Assembly (NCBI GenBank): GCA_963928055.1 | Contig: CAWVDN010000001.1 | Coordinates: forward strand, 62,001-126,000 | DNA from: Scatomonas sp963928055 | Lineage (GTDB): Bacteria; Bacillota; Clostridia; Lachnospirales; Lachnospiraceae | Direction of reading: 5' to 3' | DNA: 64,000 bases | Shown: positions 47,643 to 56,886 of the stretch, one piece after another | Position numbering within the stretch: the stretch's first letter is position 1 | How the letters are laid out: each line of letters opens with the position of its first letter | Notes under the pieces: model-generated | Told to the model about the DNA's origin: nothing | Database searches by the model: none | Seen by the model: the letters and a program-made list of their open reading frames with translations, nothing else | Translations under genes and position numbers: made by a program

Positions 47643-49529
47643 ATGACAAAAAAGAAATCCGACAAAAAACCGGCCTTCTCCATGAAGGTGCTGGGCCGGG
47701 TAGTAAAATATATGCTGCATTACTATAAGATCCCCTTTATCCTGGTGGTGGCCTGTATTCTGATCTCCGCGGTGACTACGGTCATCGGCGCCACCTTTCC
47801 CCAGACTCTGGTGGACGATTATATCACCCCCATGCTGGAGAGCGGCTCCCGGGATTTCAGCGGGCTTGCCTCGGATCTTCTGCGGCTGGGCGTCATTATG
47901 GGCATCGGAGTGATCGCGGCCTACGCCTACAACCGGATCATGGTCAACGTGAGCCAGGGCACCATGCGGCATCTCCGGGACGACCTGTTTCACAACATGG
48001 AGAGCCTGCCTATCAAGTATTTTGATACCCATGCCCACGGAGATATCATGTCCGTGTACACCAACGACATAGACACCCTGCGGCAGATGCTGAGCCAGAG
48101 CATTCCCCAGATCATCAACTCGGTGATCACCATGGCCGCCACCCTGGTGACTATGCTGGTGCTGAACCCGGCCCTGACCCTGATCTCCCTGGCCACCGCC
48201 TTTGTGATGCTGCGGGTGACCGCCAGCTTTTCCAGATTGTCTGCCAGGTACTATGTCCGTCAGCAGATGGATCTGGGGGCGGTAGACGGCTTCATCGAGG
48301 AGATGCTGGACGGCCAGAAGGTGGTGAAGGTATTCTGCCATGAGGAGGCGGCAAAAAAAGATTTCCACGCAGTGAATGAAAAACTGCGGGAAAGCGCGGA
48401 TAAGGCCAACACCTACGCCAACCTGCTGATGCCGGTCAACGCCAACATCGGCTGGATCAGCTACGCCCTGGTAGCCATCGTCGGCGCCGTTCTGGGGATC
48501 AACCAGCTGGCCGGGGTCACCATCGGCACGGTAGTTACCTTTGTGGGACTGAATAAAAGCTTTACCAACCCCATTACCCAGGTAAGCCAGCAGGTCAACT
48601 TTGTGGTCAACGCCGCCGCCGGCGCCCAGCGTGTCTTTGACCTGATGGATCAGACTCCGGAAGCGGACGACGGCTACGTGGAGCTGGTCAACGCCAGAGA
48701 AAACGAAAAGGGAGAGCTGACGGAATCTCCGGTCCGCACCAATCTCTGGGCCTGGAAGCATCCCCACAGAGCGGAGGGCACCGTGACCTATCAGAAGCTG
48801 GAGGGCGGAGTGGTCATGGACGATGTGGATTTCGGCTACAATGAGGACAAGATCGTCCTGCACAATATCACGCTTTTCGCGGAGCCGGGCCAGAAGATCG
48901 CCTTTGTAGGGGCCACGGGAGCCGGCAAGACCACCATTACCAACCTGATCAACCGGTTCTACGATATCGCAGACGGAAAGATCCGCTATGACGGCATCAA
49001 TATCAATAAGATCAAGAAAGGAGACCTCCGCCGTTCCCTGGGCATGGTACTCCAGGATACCCATCTGTTTACCGGCACTGTGATGGAGAACATCCGCTAC
49101 GGAAAAATGGACGCGACGGATGAGGAGTGCGTCAAAGCGGCGCAGCTGGCCAACGCAGACGGATTTATCCGCCGTTTGCCGGAGGGGTATCAGACCATGC
49201 TCACCGGGGACGGATCCAATCTGAGCCAGGGACAGCGGCAGCTGCTGGCCATTGCCCGGGCCGCTGTGGCGGATCCCCCGGCACTGATCCTGGACGAGGC
49301 CACTTCCTCCATTGATACCAGGACCGAAAAGCTGGTGCAGGCGGGGATGGACGCCCTGATGAAGGGACGGACCACCTTTGTCATTGCCCACCGGCTTTCC
49401 ACAGTCAAGAACGCGGACTGTATCATGGTCATGGAGCAGGGCCGCATCATCGAGCGGGGCACCCACGACCAGCTCATCGCTGCCAAAGGCAGATATTATC
49501 AGCTGTATACCGGCAATTTCGCGGCTTAA
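47643..49529 (+). CDS. ABC exporter half-transporter with consensus Walker B (MarR operon)
   Basis: A 628-residue partner subunit. Its membrane domain starts near VVKYMLHYYKIPFILVVACI, followed by a longer-than-usual linker (about residues 340-395, with many Glu/Asn) before the ATPase. Walker A is GATGAGKTT, the signature LSQGQRQL is altered at the first Gly, Walker B is ALILDEAT with the catalytic Glu, and the H-loop is IAHRLST. This complements the preceding subunit. GGGAGG precedes the ATG. A large minus-strand open frame across this pair is a codon-bias shadow. Confidence 0.93.
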   Translation: MTKKKSDKKPAFSMKVLGRVVKYMLHYYKIPFILVVACILISAVTTVIGATFPQTLVDDYITPMLESGSRDFSGLASDLLRLGVIMGIGVIAAYAYNRIMVNVSQGTMRHLRDDLFHNMESLPIKYFDTHAHGDIMSVYTNDIDTLRQMLSQSIPQIINSVITMAATLVTMLVLNPALTLISLATAFVMLRVTASFSRLSARYYVRQQMDLGAVDGFIEEMLDGQKVVKVFCHEEAAKKDFHAVNEKLRESADKANTYANLLMPVNANIGWISYALVAIVGAVLGINQLAGVTIGTVVTFVGLNKSFTNPITQVSQQVNFVVNAAAGAQRVFDLMDQTPEADDGYVELVNARENEKGELTESPVRTNLWAWKHPHRAEGTVTYQKLEGGVVMDDVDFGYNEDKIVLHNITLFAEPGQKIAFVGATGAGKTTITNLINRFYDIADGKIRYDGININKIKKGDLRRSLGMVLQDTHLFTGTVMENIRYGKMDATDEECVKAAQLANADGFIRRLPEGYQTMLTGDGSNLSQGQRQLLAIARAAVADPPALILDEATSSIDTRTEKLVQAGMDALMKGRTTFVIAHRLSTVKNADCIMVMEQGRIIERGTHDQLIAAKGRYYQLYTGNFAA

Positions 49530-49537
49530 GCAGCCTT

Positions 49538-50413
49538 TCAGGGACGAAAGAATTCCACCACGGAGCGGAATTCCGGGGAAACCCACTTGTTCCTGTGATA
49601 GAGCAGCTGCTTCCAGAGCCGGATTTTCAGCCAGGGCGTGTGCAGGGGGACCAGAGTTCCCCTGGACACGCCCTCTTCTGTTACATAATCGGGAAGATAG
49701 GAGATGGCCGTTCCGTTTTCCAGGAGACGGCAGATAAGGTCGGTATCCCCCACCTCCAGACAGGGACAAAGCTCCAGGGAACGGGCGGCCAGCTCCTGAT
49801 CCAGATACCGGCGGTAGCTCATGTCTTTTTCCGTAAGGATCACGGGGGTTTCCAGGATCTCCCGGGGGGAGAGCTTCTGCCTGCCGGCCAGAGGATGCTC
49901 CGGGGAGGAAAAAAAGTGGCAGCCGGCAGGGGCTTCCCCGGCAATCACGTAATTCCGGTCATAAATGTGCTGATCCAAGGTGTAGACCAGATCCACCTCG
50001 TTCTGATTCAGAAGGCGGAACATTTCTTCCGTGCTGGCTCCTGTGATCTTCAGGGAGACCTCCGGGAACTGCAGGCGGAAGGCCCGGAACCGGGTCTTCA
50101 TGACATGGCGGCAGAGAGAATCCGCCATGGCGATACGGACGGTTCCCCGGGGGCTCCGGAGCTGGTGGGCGCTCTGCCGCATGCGCTCAGCGGCCCGGAT
50201 GATCTGGTGGGCGTTTTCCAGAAGCTCCGCCCCTTTGGAGGTCAGCTTTACCGTATGATTGATTCTTTCAAAAAGCTGTACCCCAAGCTCTGTCTCCAGC
50301 TTGCGGATCTGGGCGGACATGGAGGACTGGGTATAGCCCAGCTTCTTCGCGGCCCGGGTAAAACTCTGCAGTTCTGCGATCTGAATAAAACTTTCCAATG
50401 TACGGATTTCCAT
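49538..50413 (-). CDS. LysR-family regulator
   Basis: A 291-residue regulator. The helix-turn-helix is IQIAELQSFTRAAKKLGYTQ then SSMSAQIRKLE, and the effector domain follows. ATG 50413 is preferred because GGTGAT precedes it and the protein then begins MEIRTLESF as in the family. It is convergent with the exporter genes and divergent from the alanine/sodium symporter, which is its most likely target. Its inducer is not known. Confidence 0.88.
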   Translation of the reverse strand: MEIRTLESFIQIAELQSFTRAAKKLGYTQSSMSAQIRKLETELGVQLFERINHTVKLTSKGAELLENAHQIIRAAERMRQSAHQLRSPRGTVRIAMADSLCRHVMKTRFRAFRLQFPEVSLKITGASTEEMFRLLNQNEVDLVYTLDQHIYDRNYVIAGEAPAGCHFFSSPEHPLAGRQKLSPREILETPVILTEKDMSYRRYLDQELAARSLELCPCLEVGDTDLICRLLENGTAISYLPDYVTEEGVSRGTLVPLHTPWLKIRLWKQLLYHRNKWVSPEFRSVVEFFRP

Positions 50414-50460
50414 AGATATCACCATCATTTTTTTTAATGTATTTCATAAAATCTATTGAT

Positions 50461-50489
50461 TTTACAAATCTTTCTTCCCAGTATATACT
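50461..50489 (+). promoter_or_regulatory. Promoter of the symporter gene
   Basis: TTTACA (50461-50466) and TATACT (50484-50489), spacer 17. Confidence 0.6.
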
Positions 50490-50543
50490 GAATTTCATAA
50501 TGCTTCAAGATAGAAGAAAAAAGATCAAACGGGGGTTATAAAA

Positions 50544-51950
50544 ATGACGGCTCTGATCGAAACCGTATACAAGTTTCTGTGGGGAGATTACATCCATATT
50601 CCGCTGCCCGGGGGAGGCACCCTGGATCTTTCCCTGCTGGTCTGTATTCTGATCCCGGCGGGGGTTTATTTTACCATCCGCACCCGGCTCCTGCCGGTGC
50701 GGCTGTTTCCCCATATGTTCCGGGCTTTATTTCATAAAAAAGAAGGAGAAGCCGGGGCGCTGACCGCTTTTCAGACACTGATGGTCTCCACCGCCACCCG
50801 GGTGGGCATGGGCAACCTGGTGGGAGTGGTGGCGGCCATTTCCGTGGGAGGGGCCGGAGCCGTGTTCTGGATGTGGATCACCGCTCTGATCGGTTCTTCC
50901 ACCGCCTTTGCGGAAGCTGCCCTGGCTCAGCTCCACAAGGAGAAGGATCCTCTGTACGGGGGCTACCGCGGCGGTCCGGCTTATTATATCCAGGCTTTCT
51001 GGGAAAAAGTCCGGGGAGGGAAGCACCGGAAGAAAGCAGTGCCGGCAGTACTGTTTGCTGTTTCCGGCCTGATCTGCTGGTGCGGCATCAGCCAGGTGGT
51101 CAGCAATTCCGTGACCTCGGCGTTTGAGAACGCGTTCCGGATACCGCCCATTTACACCACCCTCGTGCTGGTGGCTGCCGCGGCCTTTATCGTCCTCAGA
51201 AAGAATGCCACGGTAAAGGTGCTGGACGTGATCGTGCCGGTCATGGCCGGGATCTATCTGGTGATCACCATTGTGCTGACCCTCTTAAATGCGCAGCAGC
51301 TGCCGGGAGTTTTCAGCAGGATTTTTTCGGAAGCCTTCGGACTGCGCCAGGCAGTGGCCGGCGGTTTCGGAGCTGTGCTGATGAACGGCGTAAAACGGGG
51401 CCTCTTTTCCAACGAGGCGGGATCCGGGTCCGCTCCCTGCGCCGCGGCGGCGGCGGAAACGGACCATCCGGCCAGGGCCGGCCTGGTCCAGGCCCTGGGA
51501 GCTCTGATCGATACGGTAGTGATCTGCAGCTGTACCGCCATGATCATGCTGGTAACTCCGGAATCTTTAACGGCCGGCCTGACCGGCATGAATCTGCTGC
51601 AGACGGCTATGAACTACCATCTGGGCGGCTTCGGAGTGGTCTTTATGGCCATCGTCCTGTTTTTGTTCAGTTTCTCCACCTTTATCGGAATCCTGTTTTA
51701 CGCCCGCTCCAATGTAGCCTATCTCTTTGGAGACCGCTGGCTGCCCCAGACCCTGTACAAGCTCCTGGCTCTTGCCATGCTTTTTGTGGGAGGGCTGGCC
51801 GCCTATACTACCGTCTGGGATCTGGGCGATGTGGGCGTAGGCCTGATGACGATTTTCAACATGACCGCCCTGATCCCCCTGTCGGGACAGGCGCTGGACG
51901 CTCTGAAGGATTACGAAAAGAAGAACCGGAAGCGAAGCGCCGCAAAATGA
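50544..51950 (+). CDS. Sodium:alanine symporter (AGCS family)
   Basis: A 468-residue transporter with about eleven helices. The family motif region TRVGMGNLVGVVAAISVGGAGAVFWMWITA (around residues 88-117) and the FSNEAGSGSAP segment, characteristic of AGCS carriers such as AlsT/DagA, are present. It imports alanine or glycine with Na+. A GGGGG site lies upstream of the start. It is divergent from a LysR regulator, and a long hairpin closes the transcript. Confidence 0.92.
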   Translation: MTALIETVYKFLWGDYIHIPLPGGGTLDLSLLVCILIPAGVYFTIRTRLLPVRLFPHMFRALFHKKEGEAGALTAFQTLMVSTATRVGMGNLVGVVAAISVGGAGAVFWMWITALIGSSTAFAEAALAQLHKEKDPLYGGYRGGPAYYIQAFWEKVRGGKHRKKAVPAVLFAVSGLICWCGISQVVSNSVTSAFENAFRIPPIYTTLVLVAAAAFIVLRKNATVKVLDVIVPVMAGIYLVITIVLTLLNAQQLPGVFSRIFSEAFGLRQAVAGGFGAVLMNGVKRGLFSNEAGSGSAPCAAAAAETDHPARAGLVQALGALIDTVVICSCTAMIMLVTPESLTAGLTGMNLLQTAMNYHLGGFGVVFMAIVLFLFSFSTFIGILFYARSNVAYLFGDRWLPQTLYKLLALAMLFVGGLAAYTTVWDLGDVGVGLMTIFNMTALIPLSGQALDALKDYEKKNRKRSAAK

Positions 51951-52003
51951 GGGTATGTTTTTGCGCTATCACAGAACATGGGATTGCATGACCGGCAGGA
52001 AAC

Positions 52004-52069
52004 AAAAAGGTACACTGCCCATAAGACACAGAAAAACGAGGCTGTGGCTTATGGGCAGTGTACCTTTTT
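52004..52069. terminator. Long perfect hairpin terminator after the symporter
   Basis: A 22-base perfect stem: 52004-52025 (AAAAAGGTACACTGCCC then ATAAG) with 52048-52069, with a further ACA/TGT inner pairing and T5 at the end. It can stop transcription from both sides. Confidence 0.88.
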
Positions 52070-52100
52070 CAGGAGAGGAAGTTGCCGGGAAATGTTCATA

Positions 52101-52129
52101 TTTCCACACTCCCGGAATTGTGATAAAAT
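52101..52129 (+). promoter_or_regulatory. Promoter of the malY/patB-like gene
   Basis: TTTCCA (52101-52106) and TAAAAT (52124-52129), spacer 17, with TGA before the -10. Confidence 0.55.
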
Positions 52130-52185
52130 GAAAACGGAACGGCCAGGCAGCATACGATGCTGCCATGAAAAGGAGAGGTAAGAAT

Positions 52186-53409
52186 ATGAAATACGATTTT
52201 ACGACACTTATGGACCGGAGAGGAAAAGACGCCATCGCCCTGGAGGTGGAGGGGGCCATGGAAGCGGGAATGCTGGGAGTCAAGGGCGTGAAGATAAAAG
52301 AAGGATTTTCCGTGATCCCCATGTGGGTGGCGGATATGAATTTCCCCACAGTACCCACCATTCAGGAGCATATCATTGAAAGAACCAAACATCCGGCCTT
52401 CGGATATTTCCGTCCGACGGAGGAGTATTTTCAGGGGATCATAGACTGGCAGACCCGCCGCCACGGCGTTACCGGACTGGCGCCGGAGCATATCGGATAT
52501 GAGAACGGCGTTCTGGGCGGGGTGGTCAGCGCCCTGAAGGTCCTCTGCACCCACGGGGATCATGTGCTGGTCCACGCGCCTACCTACATCGGCTTTACCC
52601 ACAGCCTGGAGGACAACGGGTTCCATCTGGAGCTTTCCTATCTGAAGCGGGATGAAAAAGGGGTCTGGCGGATGGATTATGAGGATATGGAGAAGAAACT
52701 GAAAGAAGGCAGGATCCACGCCGCCATCCTCTGTTCGCCCCACAATCCCTGCGGCCGTGTCTGGGAGCGATGGGAGCTGGAGCGGGCCATGGAACTGTTC
52801 CGGAAATATGATGTGTATGTGATCTCCGACGAGATCTGGTCGGATCTGATCCTGGAAGGACATACCCACATCCCCACCCAGATGGTCAGCCAGGATGCCA
52901 GACTGCGGACGGTGGCCCTGTACGCTCCCTCCAAAACCTTTAATCTGGCGGGCCTGGTGGGCAGCTATCACATCATCTATAATCCCTGGCTGCGGGACCG
53001 GATCGACCGGGAATCCGGCAGCACCCAGTACAATCATATGAACGTGCTGAGCATGCATGCCCTCATCGGCGCCTACCAGCCGGAGGGATATGAATGGGTG
53101 GATGAACTCTGCCAGGTGCTGACGGAAAATGTGCGCTATGCCTGCGGCTATATCCGGGAACATTTTCAGGGAGTGGAGCTGGCGGAACCGGAAGGCACTT
53201 ACATGCTCTTCCTGGACTGCGGCGAATGGTGCAGGGCCCACGGAAAAACCCTGGAGGAGCTTATGGCCGCGGGGCTGCAGGTGGGAGTGATCTGGCAGGA
53301 CGGTCGGCCTTTCCACGGCCCCTGTTCCCTGCGGATGAATCTGGCCCTGCCGCTTTCGCAGGTGCAGGAGGCCTTCCGCAGGCTGGATCAGTATGTTTTT
53401 CATGGCTGA
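52186..53409 (+). CDS. MalY/PatB-type C-S lyase aminotransferase
   Basis: A 407-residue class I PLP enzyme. The PLP lysine lies in APSKTFNLAGL, the pocket motif is CSPHNPCGRVW, and SDEIWSDL holds the Asp that contacts the pyridine nitrogen; MWVADMNFP near the N-terminus is typical of the MalY/PatB group. These enzymes split cystathionine or cysteine conjugates into thiol, pyruvate and ammonia. ATG 52186 has GGAGAGG upstream. It has its own promoter. In MalY-type proteins a regulatory side function is also known, but no mal genes are adjacent. Confidence 0.9.
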   Translation: MKYDFTTLMDRRGKDAIALEVEGAMEAGMLGVKGVKIKEGFSVIPMWVADMNFPTVPTIQEHIIERTKHPAFGYFRPTEEYFQGIIDWQTRRHGVTGLAPEHIGYENGVLGGVVSALKVLCTHGDHVLVHAPTYIGFTHSLEDNGFHLELSYLKRDEKGVWRMDYEDMEKKLKEGRIHAAILCSPHNPCGRVWERWELERAMELFRKYDVYVISDEIWSDLILEGHTHIPTQMVSQDARLRTVALYAPSKTFNLAGLVGSYHIIYNPWLRDRIDRESGSTQYNHMNVLSMHALIGAYQPEGYEWVDELCQVLTENVRYACGYIREHFQGVELAEPEGTYMLFLDCGEWCRAHGKTLEELMAAGLQVGVIWQDGRPFHGPCSLRMNLALPLSQVQEAFRRLDQYVFHG

Positions 53410-53436
53410 TTTTCATGGCTGATGCTAAACAGGGTG

Positions 53437-53465
53437 TTGTATTTTAGCGAAAAAGAGAGTATGAT
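53437..53465 (+). promoter_or_regulatory. Promoter of trkA-trkH
   Basis: TTGTAT (53437-53442) and TATGAT (53460-53465), spacer 17. No c-di-AMP (ydaO) riboswitch was recognised in the short leader. Confidence 0.55.
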
Positions 53466-53524
53466 GGCTGGGTGCCCACCAGGCACAAAAATACAAAAGA
53501 ACAACCCGGAGGGGGAAGAGAACC

Positions 53525-54901
53525 ATGCAGATAATCATCGTTGGCTGCGGAAAAGTCGGAAGAGCTCTGACAGAGCAACTTTCCGTTGAGGACAATAATG
53601 TTACCGTGATCGATACCAACGGCGAACTGGTGAAAGGTCTTGTAAATTACTACGACGTCATGGGGGTCACCGGAAACGGCACCAGCTACAGCGTGCTGGC
53701 GGAAGCGGACATCGAGCATACGGATGTACTCATCGCTGTCACCCACAGCGACGAGGTAAACCTGCTGTGCTGCGTCATTGCCAGGAAAGCCGCCAACTGC
53801 CACACCATTGCCCGGGTGCGGAATCCTATTTATTCTCAGGAGAGAGCTTTTATCCGCAAGGAACTGGGCCTGTCCATGATCATCAATCCGGAAATGGCCG
53901 CTGCCCAGGAGATCGCCAGACTGTTAAGGTTCCCCTCTGCCATCGATATCGACAGCTTTGCCAAGGGAAGGATCGAACTCCTGCGGTTCCGGGTGCCGGA
54001 AAATTCCCTGCTGGAGGGGCTGGCCCTGCGGGAACTGCCCCAGAAGCTGCAGATGGACGTCCTGATCTGTATCGCGGAGCGGCAGGAGCAGGTGATGATC
54101 CCGGACGGCAATTTTGTGATCCGGGCCGGCGATCTGCTGTCTATGATCTCCATTCCCGGCAAAGCCGGGATCTTTTTCCAGAAGGTGGGGATCCCCATCA
54201 ACCGGGTGAAAAATACCATGATCATCGGCGGCGGGGAGATCACCTATTATCTGGCCCGTTTCCTGCAGCACACCGGGATCAAAGTAAAGATCATCGAAAA
54301 AAACCGGGCCCGCTGCGAGGAACTCTGCGATCTGCTGCCCAAGGCCACCATTATCTGCGGGGACGGCAGCGACCGGGAGCTGCTCCAGGAAGAGCATCTG
54401 GAGCAGATGGATTCCCTGGTGGCCGGGACAGATATGGACGAGGAAAATATCATCCTGTCCCTGTACGCCCGGGGAAGAGTGAAAGCCAAGGTGGTGACCA
54501 AGCTGAACCACCTGGATTTTAACGATGTGATCCACAGCCTGAACCTGGACAGCCTGATCTATCCCAAGAACATCGCCGCGGAATATATTCTCCGGTACGT
54601 CCGGGCGGTGGGAAACAGTATGGGAAGCAACGTGGAGACGCTCTATAAGCTTATGGACGGCCGGGTGGAGGCCCTGGAATTCCAGATCCGGAGGGATTCG
54701 GATCTCTGCGGCATCCGGCTGCAGGATATGCGGCTGAAGAAAGATCTGCTGATCGCCGGCATCGGAAGAAAAGGAAAGCTGCTGATGCCCGGCGGCCAGG
54801 ATGAATTCATGCCCGGCGACTCCGTGATCGTGGTGACCACCACCAGCGGCTTCCAGGATATCCACGATATCCTGGAGAAGAAGGGGGCACAGGAAAAATG
54901 A
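53525..54901 (+). CDS. trkA: Potassium uptake regulatory protein TrkA
   Basis: A 458-residue peripheral membrane protein with two RCK modules. The first NAD-binding motif is IIIVGCGKVGRAL and the second TMIIGGGEITYYLARFL; each is followed by a TrkA-C domain. It binds nucleotides and gates the TrkH channel subunit, encoded next with a four-base overlap (ATGA). GGAGGGGG lies upstream of the ATG. Confidence 0.94.
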   Translation: MQIIIVGCGKVGRALTEQLSVEDNNVTVIDTNGELVKGLVNYYDVMGVTGNGTSYSVLAEADIEHTDVLIAVTHSDEVNLLCCVIARKAANCHTIARVRNPIYSQERAFIRKELGLSMIINPEMAAAQEIARLLRFPSAIDIDSFAKGRIELLRFRVPENSLLEGLALRELPQKLQMDVLICIAERQEQVMIPDGNFVIRAGDLLSMISIPGKAGIFFQKVGIPINRVKNTMIIGGGEITYYLARFLQHTGIKVKIIEKNRARCEELCDLLPKATIICGDGSDRELLQEEHLEQMDSLVAGTDMDEENIILSLYARGRVKAKVVTKLNHLDFNDVIHSLNLDSLIYPKNIAAEYILRYVRAVGNSMGSNVETLYKLMDGRVEALEFQIRRDSDLCGIRLQDMRLKKDLLIAGIGRKGKLLMPGGQDEFMPGDSVIVVTTTSGFQDIHDILEKKGAQEK

Positions 54902-56340
54902 ATTATCCAATGATCCGCTACATCCTGTCCTGGGTCCTGAAGGTGGAAGGCATACTCATGGGCCTGCCCTGCCTGACTGCCCTGATCTACGGGGAAAGGG
55001 AAGGCTTCCGGTATCTGTTCTGGGCGCTGCTGTGTTTTGCCCTAGGGGTCGCGGGATCCTTCCGCCGGCCGGAAAATACGGAGATCTACCGGAAGGACGG
55101 CTTTGCCGCCGCCGCGCTGTCCTGGATCGTTATGAGCGTGTTCGGCGCGGTGCCCTTTATGCTGACCGGGGAGATCCCCTCCTTTGTGGACGCGCTGTTT
55201 GAGATCGTCTCCGGCTTTACCACCACCGGATCCTCCATTCTCTCGGATGTGGAGGCGCTGTCCCACGCAAGCCTTTTCTGGAGGAGCTTTTCCCATTGGA
55301 TCGGCGGCATGGGCGTGCTGGTATTTATCCTGATGCTGCTTCCGGTCCGGAACGGCTCCCAGATGAATCTGATGCGGGCGGAGAGCCCGGGGCCTTCCGT
55401 GTCCAAATTTGTGCCGAGAGTCCGGAATACCGCCATCCTGCTTTACAAGATCTATATCCTGATGACGGTGACGGAAATCCTGCTGCTGATGCTGGCGGGG
55501 ATGCAGTGCTTTGATTCCCTGTGCATCTCTTTCGGCAGCGCCGGTACGGGAGGATTCTCCGTCCTGAATTCCGGCTGCGCCACCTACACGGCGGCCCAGC
55601 AGTGGATCATCACCATCTTCGTGATCCTGTTCGGCGTGAATTTTTCCTTTTACTATCTGATCCTCTGCAAAAAAGCGGGAGCCGCGTTCGGCATGCAGGA
55701 GGTCAGGGCCTATTTTCTGATCATTGTGGCGGCCGCCGCGCTGATCACCTGGAATATCAGCGGTCTGTACGGATCCTTTTCCGAAACCCTGCGGCAGTCG
55801 GCGTTTCAGGTGGGAAGCATCATCACCACCACCGGTTATGCCACCACCGATTTTAATCTCTGGCCGGAGCTTTCCAAATACATCCTGGTGCTGCTGATGT
55901 TCATCGGTTCCTGCGCCGGCAGCACCGGCGGCGGCATCAAGGTGTCCAGGATCCTGATCCTTATGCGGACCATCCGCAAGGAGCTGCAGTCCATCGCTCA
56001 TCCCAGGAGCATCAAGAAGATCCGCATGGACGGCCATGAGGTGGAGCACGAGACGCTGCGTTCCATTAATGTTTTCTTTATCACCTACATGGTGATCTTC
56101 GCGGTCTCGGTGCTGATCATCAGCTTTGATGAGTTTTCCTTCGAGACCAACTTTACCGCGGTGGCGGCTACCCTGAACAATATCGGCCCGGGAATGGGAG
56201 ATGTAGGGCCCATGAGCAATTTCGGCATTTACAGTCCCCTGTCCAAGGTGGTCATGACCTTTGATATGCTGGCCGGGCGGCTGGAGCTGTTCCCGCTGCT
56301 TCTCCTGTTCTGTCCCTCCACCTGGAAGCGGAGAGGCTGA
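54898..56340 (+). CDS. trkH: Potassium transporter TrkH
   Basis: A 480-residue membrane subunit with four M1-P-M2 repeats. The selectivity-filter loops are visible as SGFTTTGSSIL, SAGTGGFSVL, TTTGYATTDF and NNIGPGMGDVG. It pairs with TrkA to import K+. Its start overlaps the trkA stop. No clear terminator follows; the 100-base gap before cotJ holds a possible sporulation promoter. Confidence 0.94.
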   Translation: MNYPMIRYILSWVLKVEGILMGLPCLTALIYGEREGFRYLFWALLCFALGVAGSFRRPENTEIYRKDGFAAAALSWIVMSVFGAVPFMLTGEIPSFVDALFEIVSGFTTTGSSILSDVEALSHASLFWRSFSHWIGGMGVLVFILMLLPVRNGSQMNLMRAESPGPSVSKFVPRVRNTAILLYKIYILMTVTEILLLMLAGMQCFDSLCISFGSAGTGGFSVLNSGCATYTAAQQWIITIFVILFGVNFSFYYLILCKKAGAAFGMQEVRAYFLIIVAAAALITWNISGLYGSFSETLRQSAFQVGSIITTTGYATTDFNLWPELSKYILVLLMFIGSCAGSTGGGIKVSRILILMRTIRKELQSIAHPRSIKKIRMDGHEVEHETLRSINVFFITYMVIFAVSVLIISFDEFSFETNFTAVAATLNNIGPGMGDVGPMSNFGIYSPLSKVVMTFDMLAGRLELFPLLLLFCPSTWKRRG

Positions 56341-56362
56341 TACAGAGAAATAAAATACGATC

Positions 56363-56392
56363 ACATAAAATCCTTCTTTCGGCGGATACTAA
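56363..56392 (+). promoter_or_regulatory. Possible sigma-E-type sporulation promoter of cotJ
   Basis: ACATAAAA (56363-56370), a 14-base spacer and GATACTAA (56385-56392) partly match the sigma-E pattern, ATA-rich -35 and CATAnnnT -10. Several bases differ, so this is only a candidate supported by the spore-coat role of the genes. Confidence 0.4.
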
Positions 56393-56448
56393 TCCTGCCG
56401 GAGCCCATTTGCGGCTTCGGACAGATACCAAAGAAAGGGGGATTTTTT

Positions 56449-56886
56449 ATGGAAAACCAATCCCTGGCCATGGCTTCCGTGCCGGTCCAGAAATGGGGAC
56501 CGCTCTATGAGGAGAGGGAAGCCCTGCAGGCCGGAACCATTTTCCGGGAACTGGATCTGCCTTTTTACGCGGCGGAAGAAATCCGTCTCCCGGGAAGAGA
56601 GCAGGAGATCTGTGAAAGAGACGGACTGCTGAGGAGGATCTGCGAGACCGGGTTTCTGCTGGACGATCTGACTCTGTACTTGGATACCCATGAGGAGGAT
56701 CCGGAGGCGGCGGCCCTATACCGGGAGAAGGCAAAAGAAAAGAAAGCGCTGACGGAACAGTTCGCGGAACAGTTTTTTCCGCTGAACCGAAATGCCGCAG
56801 CCTGCTGCGGAAGAGAGGGAGGTCCCTTCTGCTGGCAGACGGGACCGGCGCCTTGGGAAGGAGGCGGCGATCATGTGGTATTATGA
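56449..56886 (+). CDS. Fused spore coat proteins CotJA-CotJB
   Basis: A 145-residue protein that combines two parts normally made by separate genes. Residues about 5-50 match CotJA (MASVPVQKWGPLYEEREALQ, then the AGTIFRELDLPF core). Residues about 60-115 match CotJB (ICETGFLLDDLTLYLDTHEE, followed by DPEAAALYREKAKEKK). There is no stop or start between them. The C-terminal 30 residues are Gly/Pro/Cys-rich and overlap the cotJC start. AAAGGGGG is upstream. CotJ proteins belong to the spore coat, so the organism very likely makes endospores. Confidence 0.82.
   Translation: MENQSLAMASVPVQKWGPLYEEREALQAGTIFRELDLPFYAAEEIRLPGREQEICERDGLLRRICETGFLLDDLTLYLDTHEEDPEAAALYREKAKEKKALTEQFAEQFFPLNRNAAACCGREGGPFCWQTGPAPWEGGGDHVVL

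Noticed and set aside
46932..49769. Very long minus-strand open frame (945 codons) over the MarR-operon exporter genes
   Set aside because: It lies opposite two ABC exporter genes with all expected motifs, reads as low-complexity His/Gly/Gln/Asp-rich sequence, and reflects codon bias of the real genes.
53410..53524. c-di-AMP riboswitch before trkA
   Set aside because: The leader is too short and lacks the conserved cores; only a small GTGCC/GGCAC hairpin is visible.
55042..56364. Minus-strand open frame over trkH
   Set aside because: Gly/His/Gln/Asp-rich shadow; trkH on the plus strand has all four filter loops.
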